Source: Streptomyces cupreus (GTDB lineage: Bacteria; Actinomycetota; Actinomycetes; Streptomycetales; Streptomycetaceae). From it: a DNA stretch of 64,000 bases. A model generated the notes under the pieces. It was not told where the DNA came from, made no database searches, and was given only the letters and a program-made list of their open reading frames with translations. A program made the position numbers and the translations under genes. Positions 42,595-51,974 of this stretch are shown here, one piece after another. The stretch covers positions 62,001-126,000 of the forward strand of contig NZ_JACMSF010000013.1 of NCBI RefSeq assembly GCF_014257025.1, given 5' to 3'. Position 1 is the stretch's first letter; every line of letters begins with the position of its first letter.

Positions 42595-42827
42595 GTCAGC
42601 GATCGTGGCCCGCGCGGGGGTGCGCGGTCCTGTTCAAGTCGTACGGCTGGGGGAACGGTTGGCCCGGACGGACCAGCCGGGCGCTCGGTCGGACGTTCAC
42701 AGAAGCGCTCAGCGAGGCGCCTGCCACACCACCGTCGTACCGCCGCCGTGCTCCCCGGAGGGAGACCGGAGGACGGTGACATGACCCGAGCCCAAGGAAG
42801 TCGTTTTGGTCCGGAAAGTCGAACCGG

Positions 42828-45800
42828 CTACCCCACCGACACCAACAGGTCCGCCTCCTCCTCCCGTTCCACCATCGCCCGCAACGGCCCCTCGACCGCC
42901 GCGAGCTCCGCGTAGGAACCGCGCTGCGTCACCCGTCCCCGATCGAGGACGACGACCTCGTCCACGGCTTCGAGCCCGGCCAGCCGATGGGTGATGAGCA
43001 GGGTCGTACGGCCCTCGGTGGCCGCCAGCAGATCGGCGGTGAGCGCATCGGCGGTGGGCAGGTCGAGATGCTCGGCGGGCTCGTCGAGCACCAGCACGGG
43101 GAAGTCGGCGAGCAGCGCACGCGCCAGCGCCAGCCGCTGCCGCTGCCCGCCGGAGAGCCGCGCCCCGTGCTCGCCGACCAGCGTGTCGAGCCCGTCGGGC
43201 AGTCCGTCGGCCCACTCCAGCAGCCGGGCCCGCCTCAGGGCGTCGTGCAGTTCGTCCTCGTCGGCGTCCTTCTTGGCGAGGAGCAGGTTCTCGCGCACCG
43301 AGCTGTCGAAGAGGTGCGCGTCCTGCGCGCACAGCCCCACGAGCCGCCGTACGTCGTCGCCGTCGAGGGCGTGGGCGTCGACGCCGCCGAGCGTGTACCC
43401 GCCCGCCCTCGCGTCCAGGAAGCGCAGCAGCACCTGGGCCAGGGTCGTCTTGCCGGAGCCGGACGCCCCGACCACGGCGATCCTGCGGCCCTTCCCCAGA
43501 GTCAGGTCGAGCCCGGCGAGCGCGTCCCGGTCCTGCCCGGCGTGGCGGGCGGTGAGGTCCCTGAGGACGACCGGGAAGGGCGAGACGGGCGCCTGCCGGG
43601 GCCGCTCCGGCTCCCGTACGGGCTCGGGCGCGTCCAGCACCTCGTAGACCCGCTCGGCGCTCCTGCGCACCCGCTGCCGGTACTGCACGGCGAGCGGCAG
43701 CCCGAGGACCGCCTCGAACGCGGCCAGCGGGGTGAGCACCACCACGGCCATGGCGACCCCGCTCAGCCGTCCGTCGGCGACACCCTGGGCGCCCACGAGG
43801 GCGGTGGCGGCGACCGTCAGGCCGGAGAGCAGCGCGGTGAGTCCGTCGCCGATCGCGGTGGCGGTGGCGGCGCGCGAGGCGATCCGGGTGAGCGTCCCGT
43901 CGGCCCGCCGTGCCTCGGCAGTACGGGCGGGCAGGGCGCCGGCGACGGTCAGCTCGGCGGTTCCGGTGAGCAGATCGGTCACCCGGGTCGCCAGCAGTCC
44001 TCGGGCGGGGGCCAGTCGGCGCTCGGCGCGGCGGGACACGGCGCCGGTGAGGAGCGGGACGCCGGCGCCGGCCGCCAGCAGTCCCACGGCGAGCACCGCG
44101 CCGGCCTCCGGCAGCAGCCAGGCCGTGAACCCGACGGACACCGCCGAGACGACGGTCGCGGCACCGGCGGGCAGCAGCCAGCGCAGCCAGTAGTCCTGGA
44201 GCGCGTCCACATCGGCGACGAGCCGCGACAGCAGGTCGCCGCGCCGGGCCGTGCGCAGTCCGGCGGGCGCCAGCCGCTCCAGGCGCCGGTACACGGCGAC
44301 GCGGGTGTCGGCGAGCATCCGCAGGACGGCGTCGTGCGACACCAGCCGCTCGGCATACCGGAAGACGGCCCGCCCGATGCCGAAGGTGCGCGTCGCCGTC
44401 ACGGCCACCATCAGATAGAGCACGGGTGGCTGTTGCGAGGCCCGGGAGATCAGCCAGCCGGAGGTGGCCATCAGCCCGACGGCACTGCCGAGGGCGAGGC
44501 TGGCAAGCAGCAGGGCGAGGGCGAGTCGGCCCCGGCGGGCGCCGGACATCGCGCGGACGCGGGCAAGGACGCCGCCCGTGGTCTTCGCGGGCTGTTCCTC
44601 GGCGGCGGCAGGGGCTTCGCCCACCACTTCCTCGATGAGGCGGGCCGCGGGGGCCTTGGAGACGGCGGCGGTCGCCGGGGCGGGCACGGTGGCCTCCGCC
44701 AGCCGCACCACGCGGTCGGCGATCCCGAGCAGCGCGGGCCGGTGCACGACCAGCAGGACCGTCCGGCCCACGGCGAGCCGTCGCACCGCCGCCACGACCT
44801 CCGCCTCGGTCCAGCCGTCCAGCGCGGCCGTCGGCTCGTCCAGCAGCAGCACCGGCCGGTCCGCGAGGAACGCCCGGGCCAGCGCCAGCCGCTGCCGCTG
44901 CCCGGCGGACAGCCCGGCGCCGTCCTCACCGAGCACGGTGTCGGCGCCCTGGGGCAGCGCGGCCACGAACTCCAGCGCCCCGGCGTCCTCCAACGCCCGC
45001 GCCACGGCGGTGTCGTCGGCGTCGGGGCGGGCCAGGCGGACGTTGTCGGCGATGGTCCCCGCGAACAGGTGCGGCCGCTGCGGCACCCACGCGATCCTCG
45101 ACCGCCACCGCTCCAGGTCCAGTCCGGCAAGGTCGGCGCCGCCGATCCGGACCCGCCCCTCGGCGGGCCGCACGAATCCCAGCAGCACGTTCAGCAGCGT
45201 CGACTTGCCCGCACCGCTCGGCCCGACCAGCGCCACGGTCTCCCCGGGCTCGACGACGAAGGACACGTCCGACACGGCGTCCCCGGACCGGCCGGGGTAG
45301 CGGACGGTCACGCCCTCGAAGGCCAGGGCACCCGAGGGCACCTCCGCGCTCCCGGACGCCGGCACCGGCGTCTCCAGCACGGCGAAGATCTCCTCGGCCG
45401 CCGCAAGGCCCTCGGCCGCCGCGTGGTACTGCGCGCCCACCTGGCGCAGCGGCAGATACGCCTCGGGCGCGAGCACCAGGATGACCAGACCGATGTACAG
45501 GTCCATCTCGCCGTGGACGAGCCGCATGCCGATCGTCACGGCGACCAGTGCCACGGAGATCGTGGCGAGCAGCTCCAGCGCGAAGGAGGACAGGAAGGCG
45601 ATGCGCAGGGTCCGCATGGTCGCCTGCCGGTACTCGCCGGTGATCCGCCGGATCGACTCGGCCTGCGCCTTGGCCCGGCCGAACACCTTCAGCGTCGGCA
45701 GCCCCGCGACAACGTCCAGGAAGTGCCCGGACAGTCGCGACAGCAGCCGCCACTGACGGTCCATCCGGGACTGGGTGGCCCAGCCGATCAGCATCATGAA

Positions 45801-46319
45801 GACCGGGATGAGGGGGAGGGTCCCGACGATGATGGCCGCCGAGACCCAGTCCTCGGTAACGATCCGCGCGAGCACCGCCACGGGCACCACCACCGCGAGC
45901 CCCAGCTGCGGCAGATAACGCGAGAAGTAGTCGTCGAGGGCGTCGACCCCCCGGGTGGCGAGGGCGACCAGCGATCCGGTCCGCTGCCCGCCCAGCCACC
46001 CCGGGCCCAGCGCGGCGGCGCGCTCCAGCAGCCGCCCCCGCAGCTCCGACTTCACCGCCGCGCTCGCCCGGTGAGCGGCGAGCTCGGTGAGCCAGGCGAC
46101 CAGAGCGCGCCCGCACGCGACGGCCACCAACAGCAGCAGAGGAGTACGGAGTTCACCGACCGAAAGCCCGTGCTGAAACGCACCGACAACGATCTCGGCG
46201 ATGAGCATCGCCTGGGCGATGACCAGCAGGGCCCCCACAACACCCAGGCCGACCACGGCCACCAGGAAAAACCGGGTGGCCCGGGCGTAGCGAAGCAGAC
46301 GCGGATCGATTGGTTTCAC
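42828..46319 (-). CDS. cydCD: CydDC heterodimeric ABC exporter, fused
   Basis: About 1163 aa, joining CydD-like (about 1-560) and CydC-like (about 590-1163) ABC half-exporters that are separate in E. coli. Each half has six membrane helices. The ATPase sites are VGPSGAGKSTLLN, SAGQRQRLALARAFL and LLLDEPTAAL in the first, and VGASGSGKTTLAQ, SGGQRQRLALARALL and VLDEPAEHL in the second. CydDC exports cysteine/glutathione or handles heme and is needed to assemble cytochrome bd. A GTG at 46328 is one base after GAGG, too close, so GTG 46319 (VKPIDPRLLRYAR), ten bases away, is preferred. A perfect parS covers this start. Confidence 0.93.
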   Translation of the reverse strand: MKPIDPRLLRYARATRFFLVAVVGLGVVGALLVIAQAMLIAEIVVGAFQHGLSVGELRTPLLLLVAVACGRALVAWLTELAAHRASAAVKSELRGRLLERAAALGPGWLGGQRTGSLVALATRGVDALDDYFSRYLPQLGLAVVVPVAVLARIVTEDWVSAAIIVGTLPLIPVFMMLIGWATQSRMDRQWRLLSRLSGHFLDVVAGLPTLKVFGRAKAQAESIRRITGEYRQATMRTLRIAFLSSFALELLATISVALVAVTIGMRLVHGEMDLYIGLVILVLAPEAYLPLRQVGAQYHAAAEGLAAAEEIFAVLETPVPASGSAEVPSGALAFEGVTVRYPGRSGDAVSDVSFVVEPGETVALVGPSGAGKSTLLNVLLGFVRPAEGRVRIGGADLAGLDLERWRSRIAWVPQRPHLFAGTIADNVRLARPDADDTAVARALEDAGALEFVAALPQGADTVLGEDGAGLSAGQRQRLALARAFLADRPVLLLDEPTAALDGWTEAEVVAAVRRLAVGRTVLLVVHRPALLGIADRVVRLAEATVPAPATAAVSKAPAARLIEEVVGEAPAAAEEQPAKTTGGVLARVRAMSGARRGRLALALLLASLALGSAVGLMATSGWLISRASQQPPVLYLMVAVTATRTFGIGRAVFRYAERLVSHDAVLRMLADTRVAVYRRLERLAPAGLRTARRGDLLSRLVADVDALQDYWLRWLLPAGAATVVSAVSVGFTAWLLPEAGAVLAVGLLAAGAGVPLLTGAVSRRAERRLAPARGLLATRVTDLLTGTAELTVAGALPARTAEARRADGTLTRIASRAATATAIGDGLTALLSGLTVAATALVGAQGVADGRLSGVAMAVVVLTPLAAFEAVLGLPLAVQYRQRVRRSAERVYEVLDAPEPVREPERPRQAPVSPFPVVLRDLTARHAGQDRDALAGLDLTLGKGRRIAVVGASGSGKTTLAQVLLRFLDARAGGYTLGGVDAHALDGDDVRRLVGLCAQDAHLFDSSVRENLLLAKKDADEDELHDALRRARLLEWADGLPDGLDTLVGEHGARLSGGQRQRLALARALLADFPVLVLDEPAEHLDLPTADALTADLLAATEGRTTLLITHRLAGLEAVDEVVVLDRGRVTQRGSYAELAAVEGPLRAMVEREEEADLLVSVG

Positions 46320-46326
46320 GTGAAAC
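46313..46326. other. parS site (perfect) over the cydCD start
   Basis: GTTTCACGTGAAAC lies in the few bases between the cydB stop and the cydCD coding region. The central GTG of the palindrome on the minus strand is the likely cydCD start codon. Confidence 0.9.
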
Positions 46327-46331
46327 ACACC

Positions 46332-47336
46332 TCAATGCACGGTCTCAGCGATGTGCTGCGTACCGATCCGCTTGCGGAACACCCAGTAGGTCCAGCTCTG
46401 GTACAGCAGCACGATCGGCGTGGCGATCGCCGCGCACCAGGTCATGATCTTCAAGGTGTACGGGCTGGACGATGCGTTGGTGACCGTCAGGCTCCACTCC
46501 TCATTGAGCGAGGAGGGCATGACGTTCGGAAAGAGCGACAGGAAGAGCATCGCCACGGCGGCCACGATGGTGACGCCGGACAACGCGAACGCCCAGCCCT
46601 CACGCCCGGCTTGATTGGCCACCAGCGCCGCCACCAGTGCGGCCACGGCCACGACGAGCGCGACCAGACTCTCGCCGTCCCCGCTCTCGACCTGCGTCCA
46701 CAGCAGGAAGACCAGCGCGAGCACGGCTGCGGCGAGGCCGACCCGAAGCGCCAGTTTCCGCGCCCGCTCCCGGATGTCCCCGACGGTCTTGAGCGCCACG
46801 AACACCGCACCGTGGAAGGTGAACAGCGTCAGCGTCACCAGTCCGCCGACCAGGGAGTACGGGTTGAGCAGGTCCCAAAAGTTGCCGACGTACTCGAAGT
46901 CCCGGTCGATCTTGACGCCCCGCACGATGTTGCCGAAGGCCACGCCCCACAGGAACGCCGGGATCAGCGAGGACCAGAAGATCGCGGTCTCCCAGTTGCG
47001 CTGCCAGTTCTCCTCGGGCCGCTTGGCCCGGTACTCGAAGGCCACGCCCCGGACGATCAGACAGACCAGGATGATCAGCAGCGGCAGATAGAAGCCGGAG
47101 AAGAGGGTCGCGTACCACTCGGGGAAGGCGGCGAAGGTCGCACCGCCCGCGGTGAGCAGCCACACCTCGTTGCCGTCCCAGACGGGGCCGATGGTGTTGA
47201 TCAGCACCCGCTTCTCGGGCCGGTCGCGGGCCAGCAGCCTGGTGAGGATGCCGACCCCGAAGTCGAAGCCCTCCAGGAAGAAGTAGCCGGTCCACAGGAC
47301 GGCGATCAGGACGAACCAGACGTCGTGCAGTTCCAT
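46332..47336 (-). CDS. cydB: cytochrome bd ubiquinol/menaquinol oxidase subunit II
   Basis: 334 aa with about eight membrane helices. It starts MELHDVWFVLIAVLWTGYFFLEGFDFGVGIL, the classical CydB N-terminus, and has GNEVWLLTAGGATFAAFPEWYA. It partners CydA in the bd oxidase of the cytoplasmic membrane, which uses menaquinol in Streptomyces. GAGGGAG lies before the ATG, 20 bases after cydA. Confidence 0.96.
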   Translation of the reverse strand: MELHDVWFVLIAVLWTGYFFLEGFDFGVGILTRLLARDRPEKRVLINTIGPVWDGNEVWLLTAGGATFAAFPEWYATLFSGFYLPLLIILVCLIVRGVAFEYRAKRPEENWQRNWETAIFWSSLIPAFLWGVAFGNIVRGVKIDRDFEYVGNFWDLLNPYSLVGGLVTLTLFTFHGAVFVALKTVGDIRERARKLALRVGLAAAVLALVFLLWTQVESGDGESLVALVVAVAALVAALVANQAGREGWAFALSGVTIVAAVAMLFLSLFPNVMPSSLNEEWSLTVTNASSSPYTLKIMTWCAAIATPIVLLYQSWTYWVFRKRIGTQHIAETVH

Positions 47337-47356
47337 GACTGTGCAGCTCCCTCGGC

Positions 47357-48865
47357 CTAGTACGAGAAGGCCATCGGCTTGTCGGCGTCACGGGAGTCGC
47401 CGCCGATCTTCGTGGGCGGGTTGAGGTCGGCCTCGGTGAGCTCGGGCGGGCCGGCCTTGACGTACTTGGCGAGCAGCTTGACCTCGATCACGGCCAGGAT
47501 GGCGTAGAGCGTGGTGAAGACGATCATCGAGGTGAGGACCTCGCCCTGGGAGACACCGGGGGAGACCGCGTCCCGGGTCTGGAGCACGCCGTAGACGACC
47601 CACGGCTGGCGGCCCATCTCGGTGAAGATCCAGCCCCAGGAGTTGGCGATCAGCGGGAAGGCCAGGGTCCAGATCGCGATGCGCCAGTACCACTTGGTGA
47701 GCTTCGGGCCGAGTGCCTTCTTCCGGAACAGGACCAGGTTCGGCACTTCGTCGTCACCGACCCGCAGGTGCTGCGGCAGCATGAACTTCTTGCGGGTCAG
47801 CCAGAGTCCTGCCACGCCGAGAGCGAGGGACGTCATGCCGAAGCCGATCATCCAGCGGAAGCCCCAGTAGGCGACGGGGATGTTGGGCCGGTAGTCGCCG
47901 GGCCCGAACTGCTCCTCCTCGGCCTTCTGGACGTCGTTGATACCGGGGACGTACGAGCTGAAGTCGTCCTTGGCCAGGAAGGACAGCAGGCCCGGAATCT
48001 CGATGGCGACCTTGTTGTGGCCCTTGTCGACGTCGCCGTAGGCGAAGACCGAGAAGGGTGCCGGCGCCTCGCCGTCCCACAGCGCCTCGGCCGCGGCCAT
48101 CTTCATCGGCTGCTGCTCGTACATGATCTTGCCGAGGACGTCACCGCTGATCGCGGTGAGCATGCCGCCGATGACCACGGTGACGAGGCCGAGCCGCAGC
48201 GAGGTCTTCATCTCGCGGATGTGCTTCTTGCGCAGCAGATGGAAGGCGGAGATGCCGACCATGAAGGCGCCACCGGTCAGGAAGGCGGCGGAGAGGGTGT
48301 GGAAGGCCTGGGCCAGCGCGGTGTTCTGGGTCAGAACCAGCCAGAAGTCGGTGAGTTCGGCCCGCCCCTTGGCCTCGTTGATCTTGTAGCCGACCGGGTG
48401 CTGCATCCACGAGTTGGCCGCGAGGATGAAGTACGCCGAGAGGATGGTGCCGATCGACACCATCCACATACAGGCGAGGTGGATCTTCTTCGGCAGCTTG
48501 TCCCAGCCGAAGATCCACAGCCCGATGAAGGTGGACTCGAAGAAGAACGCGATCAGGGCCTCGAAGGCGAGCGGGGCACCGAAGATGTCACCGACGAAGC
48601 GCGAGTAGTCGGACCAGTTCATACCGAACTGGAACTCCTGCACGATGCCGGTGACCACGCCCATCGCGATGTTGATCAGGAAGAGCTTGCCCCAGAACTT
48701 GGTGGCTCTGAGGTACTTCTCCTTCTCCGTGCGCACCCAGGCGGTCTGCAGGCCGGCGGTCAGGGCGGCGAGCGAGATCGTCAGGGGGACGAACAGGAAG
48801 TGGTAGACGGTAGTGATGCCGAACTGCCATCGCGCCAGAGTCTCCGGCGCCAAAGCCAGGTCCAC
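47357..48865 (-). CDS. cydA: cytochrome bd oxidase subunit I
   Basis: 502 aa. It carries the three hemes. Heme-ligand regions include His in TTVYHFLFVPLTISLA and the GRQPWVVYGVLQTRDAVS motif of the quinol-binding/heme region, with a short Q loop as in Gram-positive enzymes. It is first gene of cydA-cydB-cydCD. The start is GTG 48865 with GAGGAGA nine bases upstream. The Rex operator about 85 bases upstream means expression should rise when NADH/NAD+ is high, that is, at low oxygen. Confidence 0.96.
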   Translation of the reverse strand: MDLALAPETLARWQFGITTVYHFLFVPLTISLAALTAGLQTAWVRTEKEKYLRATKFWGKLFLINIAMGVVTGIVQEFQFGMNWSDYSRFVGDIFGAPLAFEALIAFFFESTFIGLWIFGWDKLPKKIHLACMWMVSIGTILSAYFILAANSWMQHPVGYKINEAKGRAELTDFWLVLTQNTALAQAFHTLSAAFLTGGAFMVGISAFHLLRKKHIREMKTSLRLGLVTVVIGGMLTAISGDVLGKIMYEQQPMKMAAAEALWDGEAPAPFSVFAYGDVDKGHNKVAIEIPGLLSFLAKDDFSSYVPGINDVQKAEEEQFGPGDYRPNIPVAYWGFRWMIGFGMTSLALGVAGLWLTRKKFMLPQHLRVGDDEVPNLVLFRKKALGPKLTKWYWRIAIWTLAFPLIANSWGWIFTEMGRQPWVVYGVLQTRDAVSPGVSQGEVLTSMIVFTTLYAILAVIEVKLLAKYVKAGPPELTEADLNPPTKIGGDSRDADKPMAFSY

Positions 48866-48948
48866 GTCGTCAGTCTCCTCACATCGCCGTGGTCACAGCG
48901 GCAGTGTGCCCGTTACGTCCCGCACATCAGGGATCAATCCGGACACGC

Positions 48949-48966
48949 TTGTGAACGCGTTCACAT
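48949..48966. promoter_or_regulatory. Rex operator upstream of cydA
   Basis: TTGTGAACGCGTTCACAT matches the Rex consensus TTGTGAAnnnnTTCACAA at all but the last base and is nearly a full palindrome. From memory, S. coelicolor cydABCD is a direct target of the redox repressor Rex. A further TTCACAA half-site directly follows (48966-48972). Confidence 0.88.
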
Positions 48967-49049
48967 TCACAAGCAATTATGACGCACTGATTATCGAAGC
49001 TCGAAGGGGGGTCCCCGCTTGGGCCTTTCGGCACACTCCTGGCAGCAAC

Positions 49050-49066
49050 TTCAACATCTTGTTGAA
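49050..49066. promoter_or_regulatory. perfect 7+3+7 inverted repeat between cydA and hisC
   Basis: TTCAACA-TCT-TGTTGAA. It lies upstream of the Rex site relative to cydA and downstream of hisC. It may be an additional operator for cydA or a chance element. It is too weak for a terminator. Confidence 0.35.
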
Positions 49067-49097
49067 TTGCCTGCCGACTCGACGACCGCACACCGAT

Positions 49098-49155
49098 CTC
49101 GCGAGGCTGGGGGTCCTCCCAAACGGAGTTTGGGAGGACAATGCCGCCTCGCGAG
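49098..49155 (-). terminator. two-tier hairpin terminator after hisC
   Basis: An outer perfect 10-base stem (CTCGCGAGGC 49098-49107, GCCTCGCGAG 49146-49155) encloses an inner perfect 11-base stem (TCCTCCCAAAC 49114-49124, GTTTGGGAGGA 49128-49138) with a 3-base loop. It begins eight bases after the hisC stop and insulates the cyd promoter. Confidence 0.85.
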
Positions 49156-49162
49156 CCCGACC

Positions 49163-50242
49163 TCAGAGCTCCTTGCGGAACCCTTCCGTCACCTTCAGGA
49201 AGATGTCGCTCGCCTCGGTCTCCCCGATCGTCACCCGCACTCCCTCGCCCGGGAACGGCCGGACCACCACGCCGTGCCGCTCACACGCCGCCGCGAAGTC
49301 GACCGTACGCTCCCCCAGCCGCAGCCACACGAAGTTGGCCTGGGTCTCGGGCACCGTCCAGCCCTGGGCCCGCAGCCCCTCGACCACGCGAGCGCGCTCG
49401 CAGACCAGTGAGCCGACCCGGCCCAGCAGTTCGTCCTCGGCCCGCAGCGAGGCCACCGCCGCGTCCTGGGCGAGCTGGCTCACGCCGAAGGGCACCGCGG
49501 TCTTGCGCAGCGCCGCCGCCACCGGCTCATGGGCGATGGCGAAGCCGACCCGGAGCCCCGCGAGGCCGTACGCCTTGGAGAAGGTGCGCAGGACGCAGAC
49601 GTTCGGCCGGTTCCGGTAGATCTCCACGCCGTCCGGCACCTCGGGGTCGCGGATGAACTCCCGGTAGGCCTCGTCCAGCACCACCAGCACATCACCGGGC
49701 ACCCGGTCCAGGAACCGCTCCAGCTCGGGGCGCTTGACGACCGTGCCGGTGGGGTTGTTGGGGTTGCAGACGAAGATCAGCCGGGTCCGGTCGGTGATGG
49801 CGTCGGCCATCGCGTCCAGGTCGTGCACATCGCCGGCCGTCAGCGGCACCCGTACCGAGGTCGCCCCGCTGATCTGCGTGATGATCGGGTACGCCTCGAA
49901 GGACCGCCAGGCGTAGATGACCTCGTCGCCGGGGCCGGAGGTGGCCTGGAGCAGCTGCTGGGCGACGCCGACCGAGCCGGTGCCGGTGGACAGATGGGTC
50001 AGCGGGACGCCGAAGCGCTCGGAGAGCTCGTTCATCAGGCCCGTGCACGCCATGTCCGGGTAGCGGTTGAAGGCGGAGGCGGCGGACGTCACGCTCTCCA
50101 TCACCCCGGGCAGCGGCGGATAGGGGTTCTCGTTGGAGGACAGCTTGTAGGCGACCGGGCCGCCGGACGCGGCGGGCTTGCCCGGCTTGTAGGTGGGAAT
50201 ACCCTCCAGCTCGGCGCGCAGCTTGGGGCTCGTCTCGCTCAC
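49163..50242 (-). CDS. hisC: histidinol-phosphate / aromatic aminotransferase
   Basis: 359 aa class I/II PLP aminotransferase of the HisC type. It has [13 protein letters not shown] near the start, [17 protein letters not shown] and the PLP lysine near residue 223 in [15 protein letters not shown]. The gene is outside the his operon, so it is probably the second copy, often annotated as aromatic-amino-acid aminotransferase (HisC2/Pat) acting on phenylpyruvate or imidazole acetol phosphate. GTG 50242 follows GAGGAGGA. A longer frame from 50293 has no ribosome-binding site. Confidence 0.9.
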   Translation of the reverse strand: MSETSPKLRAELEGIPTYKPGKPAASGGPVAYKLSSNENPYPPLPGVMESVTSAASAFNRYPDMACTGLMNELSERFGVPLTHLSTGTGSVGVAQQLLQATSGPGDEVIYAWRSFEAYPIITQISGATSVRVPLTAGDVHDLDAMADAITDRTRLIFVCNPNNPTGTVVKRPELERFLDRVPGDVLVVLDEAYREFIRDPEVPDGVEIYRNRPNVCVLRTFSKAYGLAGLRVGFAIAHEPVAAALRKTAVPFGVSQLAQDAAVASLRAEDELLGRVGSLVCERARVVEGLRAQGWTVPETQANFVWLRLGERTVDFAAACERHGVVVRPFPGEGVRVTIGETEASDIFLKVTEGFRKEL

Positions 50243-50660
50243 CGCAGTCCTCCTCGCGACCACCGGCGGCCCATCGTCACCGCCGGCTTCCAATGCTTCT
50301 CACCTTATGAGGATTCGGCTCGGCTGCGTACAGGTGAGAGCAGACCTCCTTCGTCACACCGGCATCAGGGGCATCACACCGCGAAGCCGTACGAATTAGG
50401 GGGCGCGTCACACATATATCTACGCGCCGGTGGCTCACGCCGTAGCGCGCATCCCTCGTGAAGGTGAGTTGAGACCTCTTCGAAACATCGGGAACTTGGC
50501 AGGTGTGCGCACGCCGACAAGTCACGTATTGCCATGGGAGCGCTCAACTCCCTTGTAATCCAAAGCTTCTGACGGTGTATGACCTTGCAGAAACGTGCCT
50601 GTCAACCGCTGCATATGCGTCCGCACTACCCCACCGCATGAGCCCTACTATCGGCTCGCC
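50243..50660. other. divergent intergenic region between hisC and the LacI-type gene
   Basis: 418 bases without a gene. It contains an 8-base inverted repeat TCTCACCT (50298-50305) and AGGTGAGA (50332-50339), an AT-rich GGCGCGT...ACGCGCC repeat around 50402-50428, and GCATATGC near 50612. A TACTAT hexamer (50646-50651) nine bases before the LacI-gene ATG is a good -10. Long gap and palindromes suggest regulated promoters in both directions. Confidence 0.5.
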
Positions 50661-51773
50661 ATGACAGCAGCAGGGAAGCACCAGGTGAGCCGCGCGGAAA
50701 CCGCCCGCCGGGGCAACCGGCCGGGCCGGGCAGGCATCAGAGACGTCGCCGCCGCCGCCGGAGTCTCCATCACGACCGTCTCCGACGCCCTCAACGGCAA
50801 GGGCCGGCTCCCCGACGCCACCCGACGCCATGTCCGCGAGGTCGCCGACCGGCTGGGCTACCGCCCGTCGGCCGCGGCCCGAACCCTCCGTACCGGCAAG
50901 TCAGGGCTCATCGGCCTGACCGTGACGACATACGGGGATGAACCTTTCACCTTCACCGAGTTCGCGTACTTCGCCGAGATGGCCAGAGCCGCCACCTCGG
51001 CCGCGCTCGCCCGCGGCTACGCCCTGGTCATCCTCCCCGCGACCTCCCGCCACGACGTGTGGTCGAACGTCGCCCTGGACGGCACGGTCGTCATCGACCC
51101 GTCCGACCAGGACCCGGTGGTCAGCGAGCTGGTGAGGCAGGGCTTACCGGTCGTCTCCGACGGCCGCCCGGTCGGCTCGCTGCCGGTCACCGCCTGGGTC
51201 GACAACGACCACGAGGCCGCCGTCCTCGGCATCCTCGACCATCTGGCCGACGCCGGCGCTCGCCGCATCGGCCTGCTGACCGGGACGACGACGGACACCT
51301 ACACCCATCTGTCCACCACCGCCTATCTCCGCTGGTGCGAGCGGGTCCGCCAGGACCCGGTGTACGAGGCCTACCCCGCGCACGACCCGTGCGCGGGCGC
51401 CGTAGCCGCCGACCGGCTGCTGGCCCGCCCCGACCGCCCCGACGCCGTCTACGGCCTGTTCGACCCGAACGGCACCGATCTGCTCGCCGCCGCCCGCCGC
51501 TACGGGCTGCGGGTACCGGACGACCTGCTTCTCGTCTGTTGCAGCGAGTCCACGGTGTACGCCAACACCGAGCCACCCATCACCACGCTCTCGCTGAAGC
51601 CACGCCGGATCGGCACGGCGGTGGTGCAACTGCTCATCGACGCGATCGAGGGGGTCGAATCGGACCAACCGGTCGAGCAGGTGATACCGACCGAGCTGAT
51701 CGTCCGTACCTCGTCCCAGCGACGTCCGCCGCGGACGACCGTCAGTCTGCCGCGGTCGCCCGAGGAGCGGTAG
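50661..51773 (+). CDS. LacI-family transcriptional regulator
   Basis: 370 aa. Residues 25-80 are a LacI helix-turn-helix with hinge (IRDVAAAAGVSITTVSDALNGKGRLPDATR, then LGYRPSAAARTLRTGKS). A periplasmic-binding-protein-like effector domain follows (GLIGLTVTTYG..., ending ITTLSLKPRRIGTAVVQLL). Sugar- or nucleoside-type ligands are usual, but no transport genes are adjacent and the target is unknown. The ATG at 50661 is close behind a -10 hexamer, so the leader is very short. Confidence 0.9.
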   Translation: MTAAGKHQVSRAETARRGNRPGRAGIRDVAAAAGVSITTVSDALNGKGRLPDATRRHVREVADRLGYRPSAAARTLRTGKSGLIGLTVTTYGDEPFTFTEFAYFAEMARAATSAALARGYALVILPATSRHDVWSNVALDGTVVIDPSDQDPVVSELVRQGLPVVSDGRPVGSLPVTAWVDNDHEAAVLGILDHLADAGARRIGLLTGTTTDTYTHLSTTAYLRWCERVRQDPVYEAYPAHDPCAGAVAADRLLARPDRPDAVYGLFDPNGTDLLAAARRYGLRVPDDLLLVCCSESTVYANTEPPITTLSLKPRRIGTAVVQLLIDAIEGVESDQPVEQVIPTELIVRTSSQRRPPRTTVSLPRSPEER

Positions 51774-51974
51774 AACCCGACCGGAAGGCAGGCGGGAGAA
51801 GCCCTGCCCAATCGGGGCGAAAGCCGCGGTGAACCAGAGCCCTGCTTTGATTCACCACCCCTGGGTCATCACATGGCGCGATCGGCATTCCTATGATGGG
51901 CCCACGACACCGCGGGCCGCTGCGACCAGGCAGTCCGATGCGGTGCAGCTGCGGCGCGATGGTGGAGGGGTCTG

